A DNA stretch of 64,000 nucleotides from Bradyrhizobium barranii subsp. barranii (GTDB lineage: Bacteria > Pseudomonadota > Alphaproteobacteria > Rhizobiales > Xanthobacteraceae), in NCBI RefSeq assembly GCF_017565645.3, contig NZ_CP086136.1, forward strand, positions 3,827,501 to 3,891,500, given 5' to 3'. This document shows positions 1 to 7,632 of the stretch, one piece after another. The number at the start of each line of letters is the position of its first letter. The first letter of the stretch is position 1. The notes below the pieces were generated by a model that was given only the letters and a program-made list of their open reading frames with translations, was not told where the DNA came from and searched no databases. The translations under genes were made by a program, and so were the position numbers.

Positions 1-417
1 TTGCGGCGAGCCGTTGATCGCTTCGTCAACGGCAGCAGCAATGTCGCGCATGCTGATGACGGAGACGAGGCTGTAATCGTCGATGACCGGCAGGTGACGG
101 ATGTGATTGCGGTTCATCAGATGCCGGACGTGCTCGATCGTGTCCGAGGAGCTGCAGGACACCAGCTGCTGCACCGACACGAGCTGCGAGACCTTGACGT
201 TGATGGCGTTGGCACCATGCTCGGCGACCGCGCGCACCACGTCGCGCTCGGTGAACATGCCGACCGCGGTGTTGCCTTCGGAGCGGACCACGTCCTTGAC
301 CACCAGCGCGCTGATATTGTTGGCGCGCATCAGCTTGGCGGCGATACCCACCGTTTCGTTCATTCGCACCGTGACAACGCGCGGTGTCTTCTTGCGCAGA
401 ATGTCTCCGACCAGCAT
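1..417 (-). CDS. CBS-domain protein (3' end outside the window)
   Basis: The minus-strand reading frame gives 139 residues with two CBS motifs: an N-terminal repeat beginning MLVGDILRKKTPRVVTV and a second repeat with HLMNRNHIRHLPVIDD. Such small paired-CBS proteins usually bind adenine nucleotides and act as energy-state sensors or signal-transduction modules. The start is fixed by AGGGAGG six bases upstream of ATG at 417. The stop codon lies beyond the left edge. A 17-bp operator shared with oxalate genes lies 33 bp upstream, so the gene probably belongs to the oxalate regulon; its target protein is unknown. Confidence 0.85.
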   Translation of the reverse strand, partial: MLVGDILRKKTPRVVTVRMNETVGIAAKLMRANNISALVVKDVVRSEGNTAVGMFTERDVVRAVAEHGANAINVKVSQLVSVQQLVSCSSSDTIEHVRHLMNRNHIRHLPVIDDYSLVSVISMRDIAAAVDEAINGSPQ

Positions 418-450
418 TGCAACCTCCCTAGGTGAATGACAGGGGAAGTG

Positions 451-467
451 TGGTATACATAATGCCA
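451..467 (-). promoter_or_regulatory. Oxalate-regulon operator, site 1 (CBS gene)
   Basis: TGGTATACATAATGCCA is an imperfect inverted repeat of the form TGGYAT-N5-ATRCCA. Read on the minus strand it follows a TTGACG -35 box by two bases, so it occupies the promoter spacer. It is 33 bp upstream of the CBS-protein ATG. The same motif recurs at five other promoters in this window. Confidence 0.7.
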
Positions 468-536
468 ATCGTCAAGCATTCGATTTGGCTGATCCGAAAA
501 TTCTTGCGGCAGCAATACTGACGTTTGTCGTCGTGC

Positions 537-570
537 CAAAAAGAAAAGGGGCGCATCGCTGCGCCCCTTT
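537..570 (-). terminator. Rho-independent terminator of the first MFS gene
   Basis: Perfect 11-bp stem AAAGGGGCGCA / TGCGCCCCTTT with a four-base loop at 545-570. On the minus strand it is followed by a T-rich tract (TTTTCTTTTTGG). It lies 26 bp beyond the stop codon of the MFS gene at 596. Confidence 0.85.
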
Positions 571-595
571 CGACCGATTGAAAGGCGTGTGGTCG

Positions 596-1933
596 CTACG
601 CTGTCTCGGTCTTGGCGTTGCCGGTCTTGGCGGTGCCGGTCGCGGCGCTGGCGCTCTCGGCTTCCTTGCCGAGGATGAAGGAGCGGCGCAGCGGCTTGAT
701 CACGAACAGCGCCGTCAGCGCCGCCGTCGCGTTCAGCGCCACTGCGACCACGAACACGGCCTTCCAGCCGTACGTTGCCGAGATCACGCTGGCGAGCGGG
801 ACGAGCAGGGATGCCGTGCCTTTCGCGGTGTAGAGCATGCCGTTGTTGGTGGTTGCGTATTTCGAGCCGAAGGTGTCGCCGCAGGTGGCGGGGAACAGCG
901 AGTAGATCTCGCCGAACACGCCGAAGGACACCGCGGTCGCGAGCACGAACACGATCGGTATGTTTCCATAGGCCGACAGCGTCAGCAGCATTACCGCCGC
1001 GGTGCCGAACGCGATGAACATGGTGTGCTCGCGGCCGATCGTGTCGGAGACCCAGCCGAAGAAGGGACGTCCGAAACCATCGAAGATGCGGTCGAGCGAG
1101 ATCGCGAACGTCAATGCCGCCATCTGGAAGCCCGCGAGCGTCACCGGCGTGTCGGCGATCTTGAAGTCGTGCGCGATCGGGCCGATCTGCGCCGCGGTCA
1201 TCAGGCCGCCGGAGGCGACCATGACGAAAACGAGATACATCACCCAGAAAATAGGGGTGCGCAGCACCTGCGGCGGGGTGAAGTCGATCTTGGTCTGCGG
1301 CAGATTGAGCTGCTTCTTCTTCGGCGGGATCGAGATCCGCGGCGGCTGGATGAAGAAGGCGAGCACGAACACGATCAGGCCCTGGCCGATGCCGAAGGTG
1401 AGGAACGCGTGCTGGTAGCCGCTCGTTACGATCATGGTCGCGATCGGCACAATGGTGAGCGCGGCGCCCGCGCCGAAGCCGGCAGCGGTCGCACCGGCGG
1501 CGAGACCGCGGCGATCGGGGAACCATTTCAGCGCGTTGCCGACGCAGGTGCCGTACACCGCGCCGGCGCCCATGCCGCCGACGACCGCGGCGGCATAGAG
1601 CAGGGTGAGCGAGTCAGCGTAGGAGTTGAGCACCCAGGACAGCGCGATCATGACGCCGCCGAACATGACGACGATGCGCGGACCGTATTTGTCGACGAAC
1701 CAGGCCTCGATCGGCACCAGCCAGGTCTCGGTGACGACGAAGATGGTGAAAGCGAGCTGGATCGCCGCGCGGCCCCAATGATACTTGGCGTCAATCGGAT
1801 CGACGAACAACGTCCAGCCGTATTGCAGATTGGCGATCATCGCCATGCAGACGATGCCCATGGCGAGCTGGAACCAACGGAAACCGGTGCGAAGAGGCGC
1901 AGCTGTGACGGCGCCGTCCGTGCTGGAAATCAT
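596..1933 (-). CDS. MFS transporter, oxalate/formate antiporter family (copy 1)
   Basis: This 445-residue inner-membrane carrier has about 12 hydrophobic segments and the MFS loop motifs FVDKYGPR (after TM2) and GRPFFGWVSDTIGRE (between TM8 and TM9). It is a close paralogue of the next gene and resembles OxlT, which exchanges oxalate for formate. ATG at 1933 is chosen over longer frames because GGGAGG precedes it. A shared operator lies about 100 bp upstream and a strong terminator follows. Substrate is inferred from context (frc and oxc in the same window share the operator), not from specific residues. Confidence 0.85.
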   Translation of the reverse strand: MISSTDGAVTAAPLRTGFRWFQLAMGIVCMAMIANLQYGWTLFVDPIDAKYHWGRAAIQLAFTIFVVTETWLVPIEAWFVDKYGPRIVVMFGGVMIALSWVLNSYADSLTLLYAAAVVGGMGAGAVYGTCVGNALKWFPDRRGLAAGATAAGFGAGAALTIVPIATMIVTSGYQHAFLTFGIGQGLIVFVLAFFIQPPRISIPPKKKQLNLPQTKIDFTPPQVLRTPIFWVMYLVFVMVASGGLMTAAQIGPIAHDFKIADTPVTLAGFQMAALTFAISLDRIFDGFGRPFFGWVSDTIGREHTMFIAFGTAAVMLLTLSAYGNIPIVFVLATAVSFGVFGEIYSLFPATCGDTFGSKYATTNNGMLYTAKGTASLLVPLASVISATYGWKAVFVVAVALNATAALTALFVIKPLRRSFILGKEAESASAATGTAKTGNAKTETA

Positions 1934-2034
1934 CAATAACCTCCCAACGCGCCTGATTGAATGCGACCTGGGATTGCAAGATGACCCAGTGTCGCAAATA
2001 TTGTGGCTTATCGTCGCAAGCGCGGCGGGGACAT

Positions 2035-2051
2035 TGGTATACCATATTCCA
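2035..2051 (-). promoter_or_regulatory. Oxalate-regulon operator, site 2 (first MFS gene)
   Basis: TGGTATACCATATTCCA matches TGGYAT-N5-ATRCCA with one mismatch and contains the palindrome TGGTATACCA. On the minus strand a TTGCCT -35-like box ends two bases before it. It lies about 100 bp upstream of the MFS start at 1933. Confidence 0.65.
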
Positions 2052-2134
2052 GAAGGCAAGCCCAATCTTGTGACGCAGCGCAAGAAAAGCGCGCGGTTCC
2101 CTTCACGTCAGCGGTAGCCAAGGCGGGTTCTGCA

Positions 2135-2166
2135 AAAACGAAAACGCCCGGCCGTGAGGCCGGGCG
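2135..2166 (-). terminator. Rho-independent terminator of the second MFS gene
   Basis: Perfect 9-bp stem CGCCCGGCC / GGCCGGGCG with loop GTGA at 2145-2166. On the minus strand it is followed by TTTTCGTTTTT. It is 30 bp beyond the stop of the gene at 2197. Confidence 0.85.
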
Positions 2167-2196
2167 TCGTGCTTGAAGCAGTTGTGGTGAAGCGCG

Positions 2197-3489
2197 TCAG
2201 GCGGCGGCGGTCGATTTCGCGACCACTACCTTGCGCCAGGGCTTGAGCACCATGATCGCCAGCAGCGAAGCCAGGATGTTGGCGCCGGCCGCGATGATGA
2301 ACACGCTGTCCCAGGTGCCCGACGATTGCTGCATGTAGTTGGCGATCGGGACAAGCAGCGCGGCGGTGCCCTTTGCGGTGTAGAGCAGGCCCGCATTGGT
2401 GGTCGCGAACTTGGCGCCGAACGTGTCGGTGCAGGTCGAGGGGAACAGCGAGTAGATCTCACCCCAGGCGAAGAACACGAAGCCCGACAGCAACACGAAC
2501 CAGAGCGGGTCGTGTCCCCAGAGGTAGAGCATCCAGATGCCGAACCCTTCCATGCCGAAGGCGATGAACATCGTGTTCTCGCGGCCGATCATGTCGGAGA
2601 TCCAGCCGAAGAACGGACGCGTCAGGCCGTTGAGCACGCGGTCAATCGTGGCTGCGAACGTCACCGCGGTCATCGTCACCGCCATCAGCGTCACCGGAAC
2701 GCTGTCGACCTTCCAGTCGACTGCGATCGGCTTCAGGTTCGCCGTCACCATCAGGCCGCCGGCGCCGACGATCACGAACATGAAGTACATCAGCCAGAAG
2801 ATCGGCTGACGCAGCACTTCGGTCGGCTGATAGTTGCGGCGGGTCTGTTGCAACGCAGCGTTCTGCACAACGGGAGGCACCTGTCCGGCCTTCGGCGCGT
2901 AGAGGAAGAAGGCGAGGATGCAGATGATGATGCCCTGGCCGAGCCCGAAATACAGGAAGGTGGTCTGGAATCCGCTGTCCTTGATCATGGCCTGAATCGG
3001 CGCAACCGTGAGCGCTGAGCCCGCGCCGAAACCGGCCGCCGTGATGCCGGCAGCAAGACCGCGCTTGTCGGGAAACCATTTCAGCGCATTGCCGACGCAG
3101 GTGCCGTAGACGCCGCCGGCGCCGATGCCCGCGATGATCATGCCGAGATAGAAGCCGTTGAGCGTGGTGGCTTGCGCATTGATCGCCCAACCGATGGCGC
3201 AGAGCACGCCGCCGACGAGCACGACGATGCGCGGGCCGTATTTGTCGACGAACCATCCTTCGACCGGCACCAGCCATGTCTCGAACAGTACGAAGAGCGT
3301 AAAGGCCCATTGGATCGAGGCGCGATCCCAGCCGAACTTTTTCTGGATGTCGGGGACGAAGAACGTCCAGCCGTATTGATAATTGGCGATCATCACCATC
3401 GCCGCTACACCGACCGCCAATTGCGCCCAGCGATACGTGTCGCTAACCCGCGCGGCGGTTGGAACCGTTGCCTGCACCATGTCCGTCAT
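2197..3489 (-). CDS. MFS transporter, oxalate/formate antiporter family (copy 2)
   Basis: A 430-residue MFS carrier with about 12 membrane segments. It shares long identical blocks with the neighbouring copy, for example YGPRIVV and GNALKWFPDKRGLAAG, so the pair arose by tandem duplication. GRENTMF and TRPFFGWISDMIGRE mark the central cytoplasmic loop. ATG at 3489 has GGGAGG four bases after the motif; a second ATG follows three codons later. It has its own operator (52 bp upstream) and terminator, so the two copies are transcribed separately. Probably imports oxalate or exchanges it for formate; direction is not decided by the sequence. Confidence 0.87.
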   Translation of the reverse strand: MTDMVQATVPTAARVSDTYRWAQLAVGVAAMVMIANYQYGWTFFVPDIQKKFGWDRASIQWAFTLFVLFETWLVPVEGWFVDKYGPRIVVLVGGVLCAIGWAINAQATTLNGFYLGMIIAGIGAGGVYGTCVGNALKWFPDKRGLAAGITAAGFGAGSALTVAPIQAMIKDSGFQTTFLYFGLGQGIIICILAFFLYAPKAGQVPPVVQNAALQQTRRNYQPTEVLRQPIFWLMYFMFVIVGAGGLMVTANLKPIAVDWKVDSVPVTLMAVTMTAVTFAATIDRVLNGLTRPFFGWISDMIGRENTMFIAFGMEGFGIWMLYLWGHDPLWFVLLSGFVFFAWGEIYSLFPSTCTDTFGAKFATTNAGLLYTAKGTAALLVPIANYMQQSSGTWDSVFIIAAGANILASLLAIMVLKPWRKVVVAKSTAAA

Positions 3490-3540
3490 AAAGCCTCCCG
3501 TGGCGCCTCTAATTTTTCTGCGAGCGCTGGAGAGGCATTC

Positions 3541-3557
3541 TTGTATTCATTATGCCA
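3541..3557 (-). promoter_or_regulatory. Oxalate-regulon operator, site 3 (second MFS gene)
   Basis: TTGTATTCATTATGCCA fits the TGGYAT-N5-ATRCCA pattern with one mismatch. On the minus strand it begins two bases after a TTGAAC -35 box. It is 51 bp upstream of the ATG at 3489. Confidence 0.65.
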
Positions 3558-3640
3558 AGGTTCAAGCGCTGGTCCGGTCACCGTGCGCAAATGCCGCAGG
3601 ACCTTCATCGGTTGCGGCTGTGACTCGGGACAACGCAAAT

Positions 3641-3668
3641 AGAAATGGCCCCGTGCTGCGGGGCCATT
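3641..3668 (-). terminator. Probable terminator of the 45-residue small gene
   Basis: Perfect 10-bp stem AATGGCCCCG / CGGGGCCATT with loop TGCTG at 3644-3668. On the minus strand it is followed by a T-rich run (TTTCTATTTG). It lies about 65 bp beyond the stop codon at 3735. Confidence 0.65.
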
Positions 3669-3734
3669 CATCAAAAGTAGTATGTGGACGGTTCTGAAAC
3701 CGGCGCGTCGCGCTTGCAGCGCGGGAGGCGCTGC

Positions 3735-3872
3735 TTATAGGCCGAAGCGGGGCAGGTCGCCGTTGTGATTCGAAATCTCGGCGCTCGCCATCAGGAAGCG
3801 ATCGACCGCAGCCAGGAATCGGGTGAACAGCGAGGCGGAGGGGGCGAGCGCGACGGAAGCGGTCTTGGACAT
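3735..3872 (-). CDS. Small 45-residue protein of the oxalate regulon
   Basis: A short minus-strand frame starts at ATG 3872 behind AAGGGA and encodes 45 residues: MSKTASVALAPSASLFTR, then a helical stretch FLAAVDRFLMASAEIS, then the C-terminal NHNGDLPRFGL. It is framed by an operator of the oxalate type 56 bp upstream and a hairpin terminator downstream, which is strong evidence for a real transcription unit. Small proteins with an RNGD-like turn and a hydrophobic helix are, to my recollection, widespread in Bradyrhizobium, but I know no function. It could be an accessory peptide for the MFS carriers; that is only a guess from position. Confidence 0.7.
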   Translation of the reverse strand: MSKTASVALAPSASLFTRFLAAVDRFLMASAEISNHNGDLPRFGL

Positions 3873-4219
3873 CTGAATTCCCTTTCTCGAGACGGTCAGT
3901 GATGCTGTCTCATTTCGAAGGGCAATCTACGTATACCAGATGCCAGTGTCCATGCATGCCATTGCATAGCAGCATGCATGCTCCCGCATTGCGGCATAAT
4001 GATCCGTTAAAGGGACCGAACCGAGCTCAAAATTGCCAGCCGGGCGGCTGGAATTGCGAGATCGGCCCCAAAAGGCCCCCATTACGGAGGCAAATGAGCG
4101 CGGACAGAGCGGCGCGCGGGTTCCAAATCCAACCGCACCGCAACATTCAAGGTCTTGGCAGGCCCAGCCAAAGCCGTTAGTGGTCTGCCCCCTTTTCCAA
4201 TCAACTGTCAGAGTGGTTC
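3873..4219. other. Intergenic region with operator and inverted repeat
   Basis: The left part holds the small gene's promoter and operator (3929-3945). A perfect 9-bp inverted repeat CATGCATGC / GCATGCATG lies at 3951-3980. The rest, up to the Hsp70 pseudogene start, shows no convincing reading frame or hairpin. Confidence 0.5.
3929..3945 (-). promoter_or_regulatory. Oxalate-regulon operator, site 4 (small gene)
   Basis: ACGTATACCAGATGCCA matches the shared operator in the core and right half and diverges in the outer left bases. On the minus strand it lies between TGGACA (-35-like) and TAGATT (-10-like), which are 17 bp apart. It is 56 bp upstream of the ATG at 3872. Confidence 0.55.
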
Positions 4220-5286
4220 ATGTCGAGCGCCTCGCCCGCCGTCTCGATCGGCATCGATTTTGGGACCAGCAACACGGTCGTCGCGATCGCGGCGGACGAT
4301 CGCCGGGTCGAGGCCATCCGCTTCGATCACGGCGGCCAGCGCCACAGCGTCTACGTCTCGGCGCTGTGCTTCTGGGAGGATCGGCCGGGCGCCGGCGCCC
4401 AGGCCGAAGGCGGTCCATGGGCCATCGAGACGTTCCTCGAAGGCCGCCACGTCTACCGCTTCCTGCAGTCGTTCAAGACGTTTGCGGCGAGCTCCAGCTT
4501 CAACACCACGACGCCACCGTCCTGGTTGCGGATTTCGGCGGCGGCACCAGCGATTTCTCGGTGATGCGTTTCTCGCGCGTGGGCGGTGCCTTGCGTGCCG
4601 AGCCGCTTGGACACGCCGGCATCGGGATCGCGGGCGACACGTTCGATTACCGCATCGTCGACCACGTCGTCTCGCCGCGGCTGGGCAAGGGCTCCAGCTT
4701 CCGCTCGTTCGACAAGGTGCTGCCGATCCCCAGCGGCCACTACAGCAACCTCGCGCGCTGGCATCAGCTCGCGATGATGAAGAGCAATGGCGATCTGCGC
4801 GAGCTCCGGGAGCTTGCGCGCACCGCGCTGAAGCCGAAGCTGCTCGAGGATTTCATCACCATCGTCGATCTCGACCTCGGCTTCTCGCTGTACCGCGCAG
4901 TGTCCGACGCCAAGGTCGCGCTGTCGGGCCACGACGAGGTGGACTTCCGCTTCAAGGGCGGTGGCGTCGATATCGGTTCGACCATCACGCGAAAGAATTT
5001 TGAATCCTGGATTGCCGACGACATCGCCAGGCTGGGCGCCACCGTCGACAAGGTGCTGGGCGAAGCCGGCATCACCGCGCGCGAGGTGGAGAAGGTGTTT
5101 TTGACCGGCGGCACCTCGTTCGTGCCGGCGGTGCGAAAGCTGTTCGCCGACCGGTTCGGCAACGAGCGGCTGATGTCAGGCGATCAGTTCGAGTCGATCG
5201 CCTACGGCCTCGCGCTGATCGGACACAGCCCCGACCCCGATCGATGGACCGCAAGCGGTGGGATTACGCCGAAGGCGGGCTCGTAG
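4220..5286 (+). pseudogene. Hsp70-family protein, broken by an internal deletion and frame change
   Basis: The frame from ATG 4220 encodes the actin-fold phosphate-1 motif (IGIDFGTSNTVVAIA) for about 97 residues, then loses sense near 4511. The other frame picks up at about 4515 with the phosphate-2 motif (VADFGGGTSDFSVMRF) and runs to 5286, including FLTGGTSFVPAVRKLF, the adenosine-site motif. Both halves look like a YegD-type Hsp70 lacking a long substrate domain. Between the two phosphate motifs only about 110 residues would remain, which suggests a missing segment of several dozen codons as well as the frame change. The ATPase fold cannot form, so the gene is most likely dead. Confidence 0.8.
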
Positions 5287-5340
5287 CCCGGCAACAGCCG
5301 CCATTGCTTGGCTGCTCGCAATGACGACGGAGAGAGCTGT

Positions 5341-5451
5341 CATCAGTGCCGTAGGGTGGGCAAAGGCGCGGAGCGCCGTGCCCACCATCTTTCCGAGGTT
5401 GAGAGAGCATCGGTGGGCACGCTGCGCTTTGCCCACCCTACGATACTGATG
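5341..5451. repeat. Extragenic inverted repeat (GTAGGGTGGGC type)
   Basis: Long arms CATCAGTGCCGTAGGGTGGG and a near reverse complement ending CCCACCCTACGATACTGATG bracket an inner pair around GTGCCCACC / GGTGGGCAC. The element folds into one long hairpin. It sits in the gap between the Hsp70 pseudogene and the convergent SRPBCC gene. The family is common between genes in Bradyrhizobium. Confidence 0.75.
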
Positions 5452-5457
5452 TCGCCG

Positions 5458-5901
5458 CTACTGATTGATCTCCGGCTCCACGAGCCTTGCGAGGTTTCGC
5501 AGCGATTCCTGCCAGCCGAGATAGCAGGCCTCCGGCGGGATGACGTCAGGGATACCGGCCTGGGTGATGTCGACCTCGGTGCCGACCGAGACCCTCTTCA
5601 GCGTCACGGTTACCTGGATTTCGCCGGGCAGATTGGGGTCGTCGAACTTGTCGGTGTAGCGGAGACGTTCGCCGGGGACGAGCTCGAGATATTCGCCGCC
5701 GAAGGCGTGGCTGTTGCCCGTCGTGAAATTCCGGAACGACATCTTGAACGTGCCCCCGACCTTGGGCTCGAGGTGATGGACGGTGCAGGTAAAGCCGTTC
5801 GGCGGAAGCCATTTCGCCAGCGCATCCGCCTCGAGGAAGGCGCGATAGACTTTCTCCGGACTGGTCGAGAGAACGCGGTGCAGACGTACAGTGCTGGGCA
5901 T
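5458..5901 (-). CDS. SRPBCC / AHSA1-type protein
   Basis: A 147-residue protein with the START-like fold typical of Aha1-C-terminal-domain proteins: an N-terminal strand ending in TSPEKVYRAFLEADALAKWL, the signature GGTFKMSFRNF, and a C-terminal helix with GWQESLRNLARLVEP. These proteins bind hydrophobic ligands or serve as general stress proteins; in bacteria most have no known ligand. ATG at 5901 follows GAAGGA. It is monocistronic and converges on the Hsp70 pseudogene. The shared 'Hsp90/Hsp70' theme of the neighbours is probably accidental. Confidence 0.85.
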   Translation of the reverse strand: MPSTVRLHRVLSTSPEKVYRAFLEADALAKWLPPNGFTCTVHHLEPKVGGTFKMSFRNFTTGNSHAFGGEYLELVPGERLRYTDKFDDPNLPGEIQVTVTLKRVSVGTEVDITQAGIPDVIPPEACYLGWQESLRNLARLVEPEINQ

Positions 5902-6008
5902 GTTCCTTCATCCTCTTGCATTGATGGGCCCGACCTTGGCGTCTACGGCCCATTCATGTCTCAAGGACGACCGGGATGCCGCCGATCCGACATGGCATCG
6001 CAGATAAA

Positions 6009-6035
6009 CGGGGGCCGCCGAAACCGGCGGCCTTT
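6009..6035 (-). terminator. Hairpin terminator after the DUF2147 gene
   Basis: Stem GGCCGCCG / CGGCGGCC at 6013-6032 with a short A/C loop, followed on the minus strand by a modest T tract (CGTTTATC). It lies about 50 bp beyond the stop at 6084. Confidence 0.55.
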
Positions 6036-6083
6036 GATGTTGCCTTTGAAGTTGTTGGAAGTTGTTTTGGATCGGGTTGCCGC

Positions 6084-6521
6084 TCACCGCGTCCAGTCTT
6101 CACCTGCGCACAACGTTCCCATGCAGCCCCGGACGTTGAGACTGCCGGATGGCAGCAAGGTGACGGTGCTCGCATAGGTCTTTCCGTCGTCGGCGTTGTA
6201 GATCCTGCCCGACCATTGATTGGCGCCGGCCGCCTGCATGTCGATGAACAGGGAGATGCCGACGATCTTCCGGGCGCGCAATGCAGGATCGGCGTTATGG
6301 TCGTCGAGCTGCGCCTTGCCCGTCTTCTTGTCGATCGGCTCCTTCAGCCAGACGACCCGGCCGCATAGCGCATTGCCGCAACGGCTCACCTTGATCCTCG
6401 CGTCGCCCGACTGTGTCAGCCAGACGCCGGCGGGACCGCTGGCCGTTGCGGCTTCGGCGTTTCCAAGCGGGGAGATGGACAACAGCGCTGCGAGCTGGTG
6501 CCGGACGAGGGTGGAACGCAT
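6084..6521 (-). CDS. DUF2147 secreted protein
   Basis: The 145-residue product starts MRSTLVRHQLAALLSIS, a signal peptide likely cleaved after NAEA. The mature part has GVWLTQSGDARIKVSRCGN and LCGRVVWLKEP, characteristic of DUF2147, a lipocalin-like periplasmic family of unknown ligand. C-terminal cysteines (RGCMGTLCAGEDW) may form a disulfide. ATG at 6521 is preferred over one seven codons upstream because GGAG lies at a proper distance before it. It is a single gene, divergent from the DUF2975/XRE pair. Confidence 0.8.
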   Translation of the reverse strand: MRSTLVRHQLAALLSISPLGNAEAATASGPAGVWLTQSGDARIKVSRCGNALCGRVVWLKEPIDKKTGKAQLDDHNADPALRARKIVGISLFIDMQAAGANQWSGRIYNADDGKTYASTVTLLPSGSLNVRGCMGTLCAGEDWTR

Positions 6522-6659
6522 GGGGGCTCCATATTGGATCAATTGTCATGAAATATTTCATGATAAACGATCAATATATCGCGCTTAAGGTTGAGTCAAT
6601 CGCGCGGAACATGCATATTGGGGGAGGATGGTTGCCTGGAAATTGCGGAGTGCTTGGAG

Positions 6660-7226
6660 ATGGGTGTGGTGGAGATATCGGTACGCGAGGCCCGGCAGAG
6701 CTGGTTCCGGCGTCTCGATCTTGCGTTCTGGGCGATCTGGGCGGCACTGCCGGTGGTGGTGTGGCTCGCCTATCTCCGGAGCACGACCGCCTCCGCCTCG
6801 ATCGCGGCGAGCCTTGGTCCCGACCAGGTGAAATGCGCAGGCCTTGTCGCCAATCCGCTCGCGATGTCGCGCCCGGGGCAGCTGTTGTTCTGGACGCTAT
6901 TTGCGCTTCAGCTCTCGTTCTTCGCCGTGTTGATCGGCATCCTGCACCGTATGGTGCACCGATTCGCACGCGGCCGGATCTTCGCGTCCGAGACGCTTCA
7001 GGGCGTGTGGTGGATGGGGATCATTCTGGTGATCTGGCCGTTCATCGACCTGATCACCAGCAACGCGGTGGCTTATGCCTTGCACGAGATCGGCGACGTC
7101 AAGTTCTTCCTGCCGTCCTACAACGTCGACATCGGCACGATCGCGGGCGGGATGTTCCTGATGGCGCTGAAATTCGTCATCGAGCACGCCATCCTGCTGC
7201 AGTCCGAAAACGAGCTGACGATCTGA
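6660..7226 (+). CDS. DUF2975 membrane protein
   Basis: About 188 residues with four hydrophobic segments (for example FWAIWAALPVVVWLAYL, LLFWTLFALQLSFFAVLIG, MGIILVIWPFIDLI and the segment after IAGGMF). DUF2975 proteins are usually encoded next to a small XRE-family regulator, as here: the HTH gene begins six bases after this stop. The start at 6660 (GVVEISVREA) is chosen because a CGGAG sequence precedes it; a start at 6591 is possible. Function unknown; the pair may be a membrane-linked regulatory unit. Confidence 0.75.
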   Translation: MGVVEISVREARQSWFRRLDLAFWAIWAALPVVVWLAYLRSTTASASIAASLGPDQVKCAGLVANPLAMSRPGQLLFWTLFALQLSFFAVLIGILHRMVHRFARGRIFASETLQGVWWMGIILVIWPFIDLITSNAVAYALHEIGDVKFFLPSYNVDIGTIAGGMFLMALKFVIEHAILLQSENELTI

Positions 7227-7231
7227 GGTGA

Positions 7232-7480
7232 ATGCTTGTGCCGATCGTCGTGAACCTCGATGTCATGCTTGCGAAGCGGAAGCGCCGCCTCGGGGACCTC
7301 GCCGACGCAATCGGCATTTCCATCCAGAACCTGTCGGTCCTGAAAACGGGCAAGGCGAGGGCGATGCGCTTCTCGACCCTGGCCGCGATCTGCCGCGAGC
7401 TCGATTGTCAGCCCGGAGACATCCTCGAATATGTCGCAGGCGAGGAGGGCAGCGATGAGGATGCAGGCGAGGGGAGCTGA
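7232..7480 (+). CDS. XRE-family HTH regulator (YozG-like)
   Basis: An 82-residue DNA-binding protein consisting almost wholly of a Cro/C1 helix-turn-helix (LGDLADAIGISIQNLSVLK, then MRFSTLAAICRELDCQPGDI). This short type, with a CQPGDILEY ending, is the normal companion of DUF2975 membrane proteins. GAGGTGA overlaps the upstream stop and precedes ATG 7232, so the two genes are translated from one message. The acidic C-terminal tail (EEGSDEDAGEGS) is disordered. Confidence 0.85.
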   Translation: MLVPIVVNLDVMLAKRKRRLGDLADAIGISIQNLSVLKTGKARAMRFSTLAAICRELDCQPGDILEYVAGEEGSDEDAGEGS

Positions 7481-7632
7481 GCTCACACTTGGCAAGCCTT
7501 GTCCGCCTTCGTGCTGCACGCGAGAACCTGAAACACATCCCCCATGTGCAACGGTTGGCCGTTTGCGCGCTCAATTGAATCGAGCTCGCCTGGTGCGAGA
7601 TCTACCTCGCGGCCGGCCGGACGACCGATCCG

